DNA from: Levilactobacillus humaensis
Lineage (GTDB): Bacteria; Bacillota; Bacilli; Lactobacillales; Lactobacillaceae
Length of the DNA stretch: 64,000 bases
NCBI RefSeq assembly: GCF_024345185.1
Contig: NZ_BROB01000008.1
Coordinates: 1 to 64,000, forward strand
Direction of reading: 5' to 3'
Shown: positions 49,797-58,456 of the stretch, one piece after another
Numbering within the stretch: position 1 is the first letter of the stretch
How the letters are laid out: every line of letters begins with the position of its first letter
The notes under the pieces: generated by a model
What the model was told of the DNA's origin: nothing
The model's database searches: none
The model's input: only the letters and a program-made list of their open reading frames with translations
Translations under genes and position numbers: made by a program

Positions 49797-50669
49797 CTAG
49801 GCATCGAAGTGGTTTTCAAGATACGTGTTGTATCCTTGGTCAACGGCGGCGACACTGTGGGCGTCAGCGCCAAAGACCAACGGAATCTGGCGCTGTTGCG
49901 CGGCCTGAATCCACGGTAAGGTGGGGGTGAACTCCGTTTGAGTTGGGCGGAAGAGTCCCGCCATGTTGCAGTCTAGGAGGTCGCCACGATCGGCCACCGT
50001 ATCCAGAATGTGGGTTAAGAGTGTCCGGGTAGTGGCATCTTCCCAAGCGGTAATTGCGGGGAAGGTGTTGCGCCACTTGCGGTACAACATGATGTGGCCG
50101 TAACGCGCAGGTTTGTTGGGGGTCTCCCAATCGATGGCTGCTTGGACGCGTTCAAGGTAGGCGTTGGCAACCGTCAAAGGTGATCCATAAGCCGCCACCA
50201 CGCCGTCCTTGAAGTCGGCCGCTGTGTCGTCGATGGCTCGCAAACCCGTCTTCGTCGGCAGGAAGTGCACGGAGAGGAGGGCGTCGTCAATTTGGTCACC
50301 GTAGTGAGCCAGTTGAGCGGCAGTCCAGTCGGCGTATTCCGGGAAGAAATCAACCTCGAATCCCACGAGGATCCGGATTTGGTCACGGTACTTGTATTTG
50401 AGCCGTTCCATCTTTTCCAGATAGGCTGGTAATTCGATCAGGCCGAATGAGGCGGTGTAGACGGCGTGTCGTGACCCCGCTGGCCGGTCGTAGAAGGCCG
50501 GTGGTAGGGGAAAATGTTCCGTGATGGAGTAGGTCTTGAAACCACTCAGGATGGCCTGACGGATGAATGCCTCGACGTCCTCACCGGAACCGTGGGGGCA
50601 AAACTCCGTGTGGTTATGGCCACTCCAGGTGTGGCGGTCAATGGCACCAAGGCTCGTCTTACTCAGCAT
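49797..50669 (-). CDS. PHP-domain phosphatase (HisJ/HisK histidinol-phosphatase-like)
   Basis: 290 residues; the ATG at 50669 overlaps the ATPase stop by 11 nt, so translation is probably coupled. Metal-binding motifs HNHTEFCPHG (His18, His20) and TEHFP (Glu51-His52), EVDFFP and a C-terminal GADAHS define the PHP fold of histidinol phosphatases. No his biosynthesis genes are nearby, so the enzyme is more likely to act on the phosphate ester delivered by the linked transporter. Confidence 0.88.
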   Translation of the reverse strand: MLSKTSLGAIDRHTWSGHNHTEFCPHGSGEDVEAFIRQAILSGFKTYSITEHFPLPPAFYDRPAGSRHAVYTASFGLIELPAYLEKMERLKYKYRDQIRILVGFEVDFFPEYADWTAAQLAHYGDQIDDALLSVHFLPTKTGLRAIDDTAADFKDGVVAAYGSPLTVANAYLERVQAAIDWETPNKPARYGHIMLYRKWRNTFPAITAWEDATTRTLLTHILDTVADRGDLLDCNMAGLFRPTQTEFTPTLPWIQAAQQRQIPLVFGADAHSVAAVDQGYNTYLENHFDA

Positions 50670-51696
50670 TGGCGGGACCTACTGGATGCACGGCGGCGGG
50701 GTCAAGGTAGAGCGTGAGGGGAACGCCAATTTTCAGCGGTTCCGAGTGGTTCAATAGCTCAACCTTGAGGGGTAACTTGGCGTCACTCATGAAGTGATAT
50801 TGCACCCGGTCACCCAACATGCTGCAAGTCGTCATTTGACCGGCAATCGCCGTGGCTTCCGGCGTGGCTTCTGGCGAGAAGAGCTCCGGACGAACGACGT
50901 AGTGGGTGTCGGCAACCAGGGATTGGCCACTGGCCGTGGTCAGTCCCAATTGTTGAAGTTGCGTGCCTGTCAGAAGGTTGTGATTCCCGATGAACTGCGC
51001 CATGAAGACGTTCTCAGGTTGGGCGTAGATGGCCATTGGTGAGCCTTGTTGTTGTACCTTACCTTCATTCATGACCACAATGTCATCGGAAATTGCCATG
51101 GCTTCGCCTTGATCATGGGTGACAAAGAGCATGGTGATGCCGAGCTTTTGTTGATACTCGCGAATCTGTTCGCGCAAGCTAACTCGAATCTTGGCATCCA
51201 GGGCACTCAGTGGTTCATCAAGCAACAGGAGTTTAGGTTTGAGTACCATGGCTCGTGCAATGGCTACCCGTTGCTTTTGACCCCCAGAGAGTTGGTCTGG
51301 GTAGGCGTCCTTTTTGTTAGTCAGGCTGACCGTTTGGAGCATCGCCATGACTTCCTTGTTGATGACGTCGTTACTCTTCTTTTGAACCCGTAACCCGTAG
51401 GCCACGTTGTCAAAGATGGACATGTTGGGAAAGAGCGCGTAGGACTGGAAGACCATACCGATGTTTCGTTGGTTAGCGGAACGGCTTTGAATCTCTTCGC
51501 CGTCCAGTAAAATCTTGCCACTAACTTCGGTATTAAGTCCGGCAATTGCTCGCAAGACGGTGGTCTTCCCGCTCCCGCTAGGGCCGAGAAAGGTTGTCAG
51601 GGTGTTCCGGCGCACCTTGAAGGACATGTCCTTGATGATGTTGTTGCCGGAAAGGGTAATCCCTAAGCCTTGAATCTGTAAGAAGTCTGACTGCAT
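50659..51696 (-). CDS. ABC transporter ATP-binding protein (PotA/FbpC-like)
   Basis: 345 residues. Walker A GPSGSGKT (38-45), Q-loop QSYALFPNMSI (about 84-94), signature LSGGQ (136-140), Walker B LLLLDEP (157-162), H-loop THDQ (about 194) and a C-terminal TOBE-like domain. This is the importer class for polyamines, iron or organophosphates. Its start overlaps the permease stop by one base. Together with two permeases and a lipoprotein it makes a complete importer. Confidence 0.93.
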   Translation of the reverse strand: MQSDFLQIQGLGITLSGNNIIKDMSFKVRRNTLTTFLGPSGSGKTTVLRAIAGLNTEVSGKILLDGEEIQSRSANQRNIGMVFQSYALFPNMSIFDNVAYGLRVQKKSNDVINKEVMAMLQTVSLTNKKDAYPDQLSGGQKQRVAIARAMVLKPKLLLLDEPLSALDAKIRVSLREQIREYQQKLGITMLFVTHDQGEAMAISDDIVVMNEGKVQQQGSPMAIYAQPENVFMAQFIGNHNLLTGTQLQQLGLTTASGQSLVADTHYVVRPELFSPEATPEATAIAGQMTTCSMLGDRVQYHFMSDAKLPLKVELLNHSEPLKIGVPLTLYLDPAAVHPVGPANAE

Positions 51697-52511
51697 TATT
51701 TCTTTGCGCCCTCCTTGGTGGATTTGTGTGGTGCCGAGTAGTGTTGCATGATGAGAATCAAGATCAGCGAGATGAACGCGAGGAAGATGAAGTAGATGGT
51801 CGTCAGCACGCTGCTGGCCTGACCGTTACTACGCATCAATCGGTACATGTAGATCTTGAGGGTCTCGAAGTTTCCCCCTAAAAGGAGGTTCGTCAGGACG
51901 TATTCCCCAAAGGCACTGGTGAAGGTCAGGAGCATGGCGACCAGGACACCGGCACGAATGTTGGGGATGATCACCTTAACGAAGGCCTTGAAGGGCGAGT
52001 CGCCTAAAACTAATGCTTGTTCGAACATGGCCCGGAAGTCGCGACCGATGAACGCGTTGTCTAGCGCTTGGTAGGTGAGAGGGAGACTTAGCAACGAGAT
52101 GGCCAGCACTAAGATGATAATCTTAGGAATTGGCAATTCTGCGTATAACTGAATCAGACCTGTCACCAGGATGATCCCAGGAATCGTGAAGGGAAGTACC
52201 GTGATGAAACGCAGGTGCGACTTCACTTGGGGATTGTAGACGTTGGCGTAGAACACAACAGGTAGGAAGCAAGCCATGGCAATCAACGTAGTCAGCAAGC
52301 CGAGACTAAATGACCGTAAGAGAACCGCCATGAATTCGGGACTAGCCACTAATTCGCTATACCATTTCAGGGTCAGGCCGTTAGGCAAAATGGTCTTCAC
52401 CCAAGAAGTTGAGAATGAGTAAATCATAGTGACAACGATGGGCGTTGCCAGGTAGATAAAGAGAAAGGTAATGATACCGCGAGCAACGCGGGTGCTAGCT
52501 TTTGGACTCAT
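51696..52511 (-). CDS. ABC transporter permease (second membrane subunit)
   Basis: 271 residues, six predicted helices, start overlapping the previous stop codon (52511). The EAA-like loop QALVLGDSPFKAFVKVIIPNIRAG (about 165-190) contacts the ATPase. The similarity is to PotC/ThiP/FbpB-type permeases. Confidence 0.9.
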   Translation of the reverse strand: MSPKASTRVARGIITFLFIYLATPIVVTMIYSFSTSWVKTILPNGLTLKWYSELVASPEFMAVLLRSFSLGLLTTLIAMACFLPVVFYANVYNPQVKSHLRFITVLPFTIPGIILVTGLIQLYAELPIPKIIILVLAISLLSLPLTYQALDNAFIGRDFRAMFEQALVLGDSPFKAFVKVIIPNIRAGVLVAMLLTFTSAFGEYVLTNLLLGGNFETLKIYMYRLMRSNGQASSVLTTIYFIFLAFISLILILIMQHYSAPHKSTKEGAKK

Positions 52512-53335
52512 TAGGCTTTCACCTCCCGTTTACTACGCGTGACCCGGTTACCCAGCCAAACAATGGCTGTCATAAAGAGGGCAAACAGGGTGGCGAAGGT
52601 ACAGGCCAGTGGGACGTTTGCGGTTAATCCGCCATCAATCAGGGTTCCAATCAGGGTTGGAATGGTTACCAAACTGTTTCCCGTCAAGGCAAAGGTCGTT
52701 TCGTAGGTCCCCATAGCATTGGCGAAGAGTAAGGTAAAGACTTCGACGATGTTGGGTAACACGACCGGAAAGATGACTTTCTTAAAGAAAAACATGGGTT
52801 TTGCCCCGAGGACGGAAGAAATTTCCTTCCATTCCGGATTCAATTCCTCGAAGACTGGGAAAAGAAACATGATACCCAGTGGGACTTCGAAGAAGGTGTA
52901 GGCCAGGGTAGTCCCGCTCAGAGAATAAATCTCAAACGTGCGGGGCAGGTGCAGGGCCGTCATCAGGGCCTGCCAGATACCAGCATTTCCGAATAAGATG
53001 ATTAACGAGAAAGCCAGGGGAACCCCAGCGAAGCTAGAGGACATATTGAACAGAGAGATCAGGATATTCTTGGTCTTGGGAGCCAGACGAGTTAAGGCCC
53101 AGGCGCCAATAATCGCGATGATTAATGAGATAACCGAGGCTACCAGTGAAATTGCCAAACTGTTGCGAATGGCTTCGGTGTAATAGCGCGTCGAGACGAC
53201 TTGATGATAATTTTCAAGACTGAAGCTACCATCCGCCGATTGGAAACTCGCGATAATCATAACCGTAATTGGCAACAAGAGGACTAAGACGACTAGCAAG
53301 CCAAGTGGAAAAAATACTTTCAGTCGCGTTTTCAT
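52511..53335 (-). CDS. ABC transporter permease (first membrane subunit)
   Basis: 274 residues, six predicted helices. The cytoplasmic EAA loop is ISSVLGAKPMFFFKKVIFPVVLPNI (about 175-200). The gene starts 5 nt after the binding-protein stop, so the operon is tightly packed. Confidence 0.9.
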   Translation of the reverse strand: MKTRLKVFFPLGLLVVLVLLLPITVMIIASFQSADGSFSLENYHQVVSTRYYTEAIRNSLAISLVASVISLIIAIIGAWALTRLAPKTKNILISLFNMSSSFAGVPLAFSLIILFGNAGIWQALMTALHLPRTFEIYSLSGTTLAYTFFEVPLGIMFLFPVFEELNPEWKEISSVLGAKPMFFFKKVIFPVVLPNIVEVFTLLFANAMGTYETTFALTGNSLVTIPTLIGTLIDGGLTANVPLACTFATLFALFMTAIVWLGNRVTRSKREVKA

Positions 53336-53340
53336 GGCTG

Positions 53341-54423
53341 TTACTTAGCTCCAAGAACTTCATTTTGCCATTGTTGGCCTAACTTAACGGTTGCCTTGTT
53401 CCAAACATCATTGCTCTTCACGTGGAAGACCTTCTTGTAGTCACTTTGTGGCAATAACTTCTTCTTCACATCTGCTGGTAACTTCACACTGCTACGGATT
53501 GGACGAGCATAACCCTTTGCCAGGTTGATTTGACCTTGGTCGGAAAGGATGAAGTCACGAGCCAATTTGGCAGCATTTGGATGAGCGGCGTTCTTGTTGA
53601 TGAGTTCGGCGTAACCACTAGTTACCGTCCCATCAGTTGGAACCGTCACCTTGAAACGCTTGGCGTCAACTTGGTGAGCATAGTTGAGGGCGTTGAAGTC
53701 CCACATAATTGAAACTTGAATTTCACCCTTTTGCAGGTTTTGAACGGATGGGTCAACCGTAGAAATCCGTTTTTGCTTTTGTAATTTAGCAAAGTACTTC
53801 AAACCGGGTTCCAGGTTGTCTTCACTTCCGCCGTTAACGTAGGCAGCGTTCAGAACCGCGTATTGTGGTTGAGCCGCAATGGCAACGTCACCCAGGGAAA
53901 TCTTGTAGTTACCCTTTGCCAAGTCAGCCCAAGACTTAGGAGCGTCAGCGGCTTTAACGTTCTTGGTGTCGGTGATGAAGACCATAGAACCAGAGTAACC
54001 AGCAGAGTAGTAACCCTTCTTATCCTTAGCCCAGCTAGGAATTTCGTTCCAGTACTTGGTCTTGTAAGAAGTCAGCAGGTTCTGTTGAACGGCGGTTGGG
54101 GCAACGTTCAGACCAACGTCACCGATGTCAGGAGCGTCGGCGCCTTTGGCTGTCTTGAACTTTTGGAGTTCTTGGGCACTAGACATGTCTGTATCCGTAT
54201 GTGAGATGCCATACTTGGACTTAATGTCTTGCCAGCTACCAATCCAGTTGGCCCAGGTGTCAGGCATCCCCACGGAAGCAACCTTGCCTTCCTTCTTGGC
54301 TTGCTTTTCGATGGTCTTCCAGTCGTCGGAAGTTCCTTCCGCCTTCTTAGTTGAACATCCTGCTAAAGTTGAAACCATCGTGAGGGCCGCAGCCGCAATC
54401 ACCAAATTACGTTTGTTAAACAT
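53341..54423 (-). CDS. ABC transporter substrate-binding lipoprotein
   Basis: 360 residues from the ATG at 54423; a TTG one codon earlier is possible. Lipoprotein signal with LAGC (Cys23). The fold is that of the Fe3+/thiamine/phosphonate binding-protein cluster (type II): PDTWANWIGSWQDIKSKYG near 55-75, SYKTKYWNEIPSWAKDKKGYYSAGYSGSM (about 118-145), PKSWADLAKG (about 165) and LSDQGQ (about 293), the last two typical of this group. The related AfuA protein binds sugar phosphates, and linkage to two phosphatases supports an organophosphate ligand, but this is inferred. Confidence 0.88.
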   Translation of the reverse strand: MFNKRNLVIAAAALTMVSTLAGCSTKKAEGTSDDWKTIEKQAKKEGKVASVGMPDTWANWIGSWQDIKSKYGISHTDTDMSSAQELQKFKTAKGADAPDIGDVGLNVAPTAVQQNLLTSYKTKYWNEIPSWAKDKKGYYSAGYSGSMVFITDTKNVKAADAPKSWADLAKGNYKISLGDVAIAAQPQYAVLNAAYVNGGSEDNLEPGLKYFAKLQKQKRISTVDPSVQNLQKGEIQVSIMWDFNALNYAHQVDAKRFKVTVPTDGTVTSGYAELINKNAAHPNAAKLARDFILSDQGQINLAKGYARPIRSSVKLPADVKKKLLPQSDYKKVFHVKSNDVWNKATVKLGQQWQNEVLGAK

Positions 54424-54459
54424 CAAATCAACACTCCTTCTGTTTTAGTTACGAGGTGT

Positions 54460-54513
54460 ATATTAGCCGACTCATGTAAATCGCTCGCAAAAAAGGTATA
54501 TAGATCGTGTAAA
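54460..54513 (-). promoter_or_regulatory. Putative PhoP-type promoter of the ABC-phosphatase operon
   Basis: On the minus strand: TTTACA (54508-54513), N5, TATATA, N5, TTTGCG, N5, TTTACA (54475-54480), N9, TAATAT (-10, 54460-54465). The four hexamers are in exact 11-bp register, and a further TTTACA at 54533-54538 is off register. The layout matches the PhoP-box promoters known in Bacillus. Confidence 0.55.
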
Positions 54514-54867
54514 GATTGGATTTATTTAATTATGTAAACGTTTTGATGAAAGCAAGCCCAGACTGGGGTTGGGCTAATAGTTGAATCGATTGTTGGCCAC
54601 GAGTACCGGATAAAAGTAATTTCAGCCGTTGATCATCTGACGACTGATTTTTTGGCTTAAAGGCCAATTGGCTATTAAAAAATTGATGGCGGGTCATCGA
54701 CCAGTTAGTTAACGAACCGCCGCAAAATGATAAAACCGACGGGTAATTGTGATTATCATTGACCCAAAATTAGGGTTCTTCATATAAAGGCATAATCGCG
54801 TGATGTTCGTTTATTATCTTTATTCTTCCATTACGGATGATGATCTGTTATAGTCATGTTGAAACAG

Positions 54868-54897
54868 TTAACGATTAATTATAATTCGACTTATAAT
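54868..54897 (+). promoter_or_regulatory. Promoter of the purine permease gene
   Basis: TTAACG (54868-54873), 18 bp, TATAAT (54892-54897). A second possible pair is TTGAAA (54859-54864) with TATAAT (54880-54885) at 15 bp. Confidence 0.4.
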
Positions 54898-54926
54898 GTT
54901 CGTATTTTGAATAGGAGGGCTTAACC

Positions 54927-56384
54927 GTGGATCGATTTTTCAAGCTAAAGGAATCAGGAACCACCGTGGGTACCGAAATCGGTGCCGGCATCACGACCTT
55001 CTTCGCCATGTCTTATATTCTCTTCGTCAACCCGCAAATTTTAGGGCAGACGGGGATGCCCCAACAGGCTGTCTTCTTGGCCACCATCATTGCTTCCGTT
55101 GCTGGGACTTTGGTCATGGGACTCTTCGCTAATGTGCCGTATGCCTTGGCACCAGGGATGGGATTGAACGCCTTCTTCACGTACACCGTTGTCTTGGGGC
55201 TGGGCTTTAGCTGGCAAGAGGCGCTGGCTCTCGTGTTCTTCTGTGGCATTATTAATATCATCATTACCGCAACTAAGATTCGTAAAATGTTAATTTCTGC
55301 AATTCCAATGAACCTGCAACTCGCCATTAGTGGGGGGATTGGGGCCTTCATTGCCTACGTCGGGTTGAAGAATGCCAACTTCCTCGAATTCACGAGTAGT
55401 GCCGGCAACATTCTGTCAGTGAATGGCAAGGTCTTTAACGCCACTCAGGAAACCTTTAAACACGGGATTGGCACCGTGATGACTGGCGGGGGAATTACAC
55501 CAGCCCTAGCCGTATTCAACTCGCCAGCCTTGGTATTAGCTCTGATCGGCCTGGTCGTCACGGTCATCCTGAAGGTTCGTAAGATTCCTGGAGCCCTGTT
55601 GATCGGGATCTTACTGACCACGATTATTGGGATTCCTATGGGGGTCACCAACCTACATTTGGCCAGTGACTACTCGATTGGATCCTCGGTTCATCAGTTA
55701 GGCACGACCTTCCTCGCGGCCTTCTCTGCGCAGGGGATGGGGTCACTCTTCTCCGAACATAATCGGATTATCTTGGTGTTGATGACGATTCTGTCCTTCA
55801 GTCTCTCCGACACCTTCGATTCACTGGGAACCTTCATCGGAACTGGGCGTCAAACCGGAATTTTCGCTGGGGAAAAGGAATTGGCCTTAGAACAGGAACC
55901 AGGCTTCAAGTCCAAATTGGATAAAGCCCTGTTCGCCGATTCCATCGCAACCGGGGTGGGGTCCATCTTTGGAACCTCCAACTTGACCACCTACGTGGAA
56001 AGTTCTGCGGGGATCGGGGCCGGTGGTCGGACCGGGTTAACCAGTGTGGTTGTGGCTGTGCTCTTTGCACTGAGCGCTTTGGCATCACCCTTGCTGTCGA
56101 TTATTCCCACGGCCGCGATTGCGCCTTCCTTGATTCTGGTTGGGATTATGATGATGAGTTCCTTCAGTCAGATTCCCTGGCACGATCTGGACGAAGCCAT
56201 TCCGGCATTCATGACGTCCTTTATCATGGCCTTCGCCTATAACATTACCTACGGGATTGCCGCTGGGTTTATCTTTTACTGCATCGTCAAGACGGTTGCG
56301 GGCAAGGGTCGCGAGGTTCATCCGTTGATCTGGATTGTCTCGTTACTGTTCGTGATTAACTTCGCCGTGTTGGCTTTCGTTTAA
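54927..56384 (+). CDS. NCS2 family purine permease (PbuG/AzgA type)
   Basis: 485 residues with a GTG start at 54927 (AGGAGGG upstream). MDRFFKLKESGTTVGTEIGAGITTFFAMSYILFVNPQIL is the diagnostic N-terminus of hypoxanthine/guanine/adenine permeases. Further blocks are GMGLNAFFTYTVV (about 73), SFSLSDTFDSLGTFIGTGRQ (about 290) and TTYVESSAGIGAGGRTGLTS (about 352). It has 12-14 membrane helices and works by proton symport. The nucleobase specificity is not decidable. No purine riboswitch is seen in the leader. Confidence 0.93.
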   Translation: MDRFFKLKESGTTVGTEIGAGITTFFAMSYILFVNPQILGQTGMPQQAVFLATIIASVAGTLVMGLFANVPYALAPGMGLNAFFTYTVVLGLGFSWQEALALVFFCGIINIIITATKIRKMLISAIPMNLQLAISGGIGAFIAYVGLKNANFLEFTSSAGNILSVNGKVFNATQETFKHGIGTVMTGGGITPALAVFNSPALVLALIGLVVTVILKVRKIPGALLIGILLTTIIGIPMGVTNLHLASDYSIGSSVHQLGTTFLAAFSAQGMGSLFSEHNRIILVLMTILSFSLSDTFDSLGTFIGTGRQTGIFAGEKELALEQEPGFKSKLDKALFADSIATGVGSIFGTSNLTTYVESSAGIGAGGRTGLTSVVVAVLFALSALASPLLSIIPTAAIAPSLILVGIMMMSSFSQIPWHDLDEAIPAFMTSFIMAFAYNITYGIAAGFIFYCIVKTVAGKGREVHPLIWIVSLLFVINFAVLAFV

Positions 56385-56397
56385 AACTTTCTGACAA

Positions 56398-56438
56398 AAA
56401 ACACCCAACCAGTTATTATTGCTGGTTGGGTGTTTTGA
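56398..56438. terminator. Bidirectional terminator between permease and MarR genes
   Basis: AAACACCCAACCAG, loop, CTGGTTGGGTGTTTT. The stop codon of the marR-type gene lies in the loop. Confidence 0.9.
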
Positions 56439-56871
56439 GTTGGGGGTCAATGGCTACGTGGTTTTCAATGACCTGCATGGCGGTGATGACGCGTTGGGTT
56501 TCTTCTGGTGTCAGATCGACGAAGAGCCGTCGAATCTGGTCGTCCGCTCGCTGGTTGATGAGGGCCAATTGGTCGCGACCGGCGGCGGTGAGTGAGAGAA
56601 CCTTGGCCCGTTTGTCTCGTTCGTCAGGGGTCCGTTGCAGGAGTCCGTTAGTTTCTAGGCGCGTGATGAGCCGGCTGAGGTAACCTTTGTCTAAACGGAG
56701 TTCTTGAACTAATTGGATGGCCGTATTGCGGCCGTTTTCGCCAATCTCTAGTAGGAGGCGAGCCTCGACTAGGGTCAATGTCGTTTGCAGGTGATATTTA
56801 TCGGTGAGGTGCAGGGTTTGGGTGTAGAAACGATCGAATGCTCTAATTTGATGGATATCTTGACTATTCAT
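56416..56871 (-). CDS. MarR family transcriptional regulator
   Basis: 151 residues from the ATG at 56871 (GAAGGAG upstream; the longer frame reads through the operator region). A winged helix-turn-helix (LLEIGENGRNTAIQLVQELRLDKGYLSRLITRLETNGLL, about 50-88) with the wing RTPDERDKRAKVLSLT defines it. It is divergent from an MFS exporter, with a 16-bp inverted repeat containing both -35 boxes, so it should repress both genes until a ligand releases it. Confidence 0.93.
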   Translation of the reverse strand: MNSQDIHQIRAFDRFYTQTLHLTDKYHLQTTLTLVEARLLLEIGENGRNTAIQLVQELRLDKGYLSRLITRLETNGLLQRTPDERDKRAKVLSLTAAGRDQLALINQRADDQIRRLFVDLTPEETQRVITAMQVIENHVAIDPQLKTPNQQ

Positions 56872-56889
56872 GGGAATGCTCCTTCTATT

Positions 56890-56941
56890 GTTGACAAAAG
56901 CAACTATCGCTATTATGCTAATTACAGTTGCTTTTGTCAAC
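56890..56941. promoter_or_regulatory. Mirror-image divergent promoters with MarR operator
   Basis: GTTGACAAAAGCAACT (56890-56905) and AGTTGCTTTTGTCAAC (56926-56941) are perfect inverted copies. Each contains a consensus TTGACA -35. Rightward: TTGACA, 17 bp, TATGCT (56914-56919). Leftward: TTGACA, 17 bp, CATAAT. One operator half-site therefore lies on each promoter. Confidence 0.8.
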
Positions 56942-56972
56942 TAAAATACATATTGAGGGTCGTTTGCCTGTC

Positions 56973-58430
56973 ATGAATAAAAATCGTTTTTCCTTTGCCC
57001 TCATCATGGTGGGGGCTTTCCTCAGCGTTTTAAACCAGACGTTGATGTCAACGGCCTTACCCGGCATTATGCGGGCGTTTCACATCACCACCGCTCAGGG
57101 ACAGTGGCTTAATAACGGGTACCTGTTGATTAATGCGCTAATGATTCCCACTACGGCGTACCTGATCAAGCGGTTTACGACGCGTCAATTGTATCTAACG
57201 GCGAGTCTAATCTTCATCGTGGGGTCGCTGATTGGCGCCATCGCCACCGTCTATCCCGTTCTGATTGTTGGGCGGATGATTCAAGCCTTGGGCGCCGGTA
57301 TCGTGATTCCACTGGTTAATGTGGTTGTCATGATGTCCACCAAGCCCACCGAACGCGGGGCAGCCATGGGGGTCGTGGGTCTGGCGTTAAACTTAGCGCC
57401 GGTCCTGGGGCCAACCGTATCTGGCGTGATCCTGGTTAAGTTGAGTTGGCGTTACCTGTTTGGGTTAACGTTACCATTGATGTTATTAGACGCCTTGCTC
57501 GCTTGGCGCTTCCTAAAGGACGTCGGCGAACAGCATCAACAACCCCTGGATCGCAAGGGATTGGTCCTATCTGGTCTAGGATTAGCGCTGGCGCTCTATA
57601 GCTTCTCAAACGTTGGCGAGACGGCATTTCTGTCCTTGAAGGGGATTGTTCCCTTGGTTGTTGGCGCGGTGCTGTTGGCCTGGTTCGTCAAGTGCCAGTG
57701 GACGCGTGACTATCCGCTACTGAACCTTCACGTCTTTCGTTACCGGCAGTTCAATCTGCCACTGATTATCAACATGCTACTAATGGTGACGATGTATGGG
57801 AATTCCGTCATCATCCCGGTTCTCGTCCAGAATGTGTTTCATCGCAGTGCCGTGATTTCTGGCTTGACGCTACTGCCAGGGTCCGTGCTAACGGCCATCA
57901 TTTCACCGCTAAGCGGTCGGTTCTATGACCGGTATAACTTCCGGCGAATGGTAATTAGTGGGCTGTGTATCGACATGACGGGGTCTCTGCTACTTAGCTC
58001 GACCGGACCGGGGGCGTCAATTGGGTTTGTCATTCTGGGTCAGACGATTCGACAATTAGGACTCGTTTTGGTTCTGATCCCGATTCAGACTCATGCCTGG
58101 TCCATGTTGCCAACCCCGATGATTCCGGATGGGGTTGCGGTGTACAACACGCTACGTCAGGTGGCGGCTTCCTTTGGGACGGCGCTGCTGGTGGCGATCA
58201 TCAGCATCACGGCGAGTGGCCAATTTCATTGGTCAATGAACAGCCAGCTGGTGGGGATTAAGTTCAGTTACCTGTCATCGACATTGATGGTGGGCATCTG
58301 TGTCATCTTGGGCCTTCAGCTACATAAAAGCTACGCGGAGCCGATTGTGACGGAACACTACGCCACACCTGATCCATCAGAAAAAAAGGTCACGCCAGGG
58401 GTGCGTGGCCTGACCAGTCATTTCAAATAA
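56973..58430 (+). CDS. MFS drug/multidrug transporter (DHA2, 14-helix type)
   Basis: 485 residues from the ATG at 56973 (GAGGG upstream). SVLNQTLMSTALPGIM is motif D of DHA2 proteins (D replaced by N), WLNNGYLLINALMIP, GRMIQALGAGIVIPL (motif B) and LGPTVSGVIL (motif C) follow. It has 14 predicted helices. It is a proton-driven exporter, likely for drugs or toxic compounds, under the divergent MarR protein. A 68-residue gene follows 26 bp downstream, probably in the same transcript. Confidence 0.93.
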   Translation: MNKNRFSFALIMVGAFLSVLNQTLMSTALPGIMRAFHITTAQGQWLNNGYLLINALMIPTTAYLIKRFTTRQLYLTASLIFIVGSLIGAIATVYPVLIVGRMIQALGAGIVIPLVNVVVMMSTKPTERGAAMGVVGLALNLAPVLGPTVSGVILVKLSWRYLFGLTLPLMLLDALLAWRFLKDVGEQHQQPLDRKGLVLSGLGLALALYSFSNVGETAFLSLKGIVPLVVGAVLLAWFVKCQWTRDYPLLNLHVFRYRQFNLPLIINMLLMVTMYGNSVIIPVLVQNVFHRSAVISGLTLLPGSVLTAIISPLSGRFYDRYNFRRMVISGLCIDMTGSLLLSSTGPGASIGFVILGQTIRQLGLVLVLIPIQTHAWSMLPTPMIPDGVAVYNTLRQVAASFGTALLVAIISITASGQFHWSMNSQLVGIKFSYLSSTLMVGICVILGLQLHKSYAEPIVTEHYATPDPSEKKVTPGVRGLTSHFK

Positions 58431-58456
58431 AACGACTATCCTGGGGAGGACTAGCC

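Larger units (their letters stand above)
54424..54926. other. 503-bp divergent region between the ABC operon and the purine permease gene
   Basis: Contains the Pho-type promoter of the operon (54460-54513), a GC stem AGCCCAG/TTGGGCT (near 54555) of unclear role, and the promoter of the permease. A purine riboswitch was looked for and not found. Confidence 0.6.

Noticed and set aside
54533-54538. Third TTTACA upstream of the ABC operon as another Pho-box unit
   Set aside because: It is 25 bp from the next hexamer, out of the 11-bp register that the others share.
54780-54830. CATAATCGCGTG before the purine permease, resembling the core of a purine riboswitch
   Set aside because: The P1 partner and the conserved loop sequences of the aptamer (for example the CCGTAAATGTC-like part) are absent; chance similarity.
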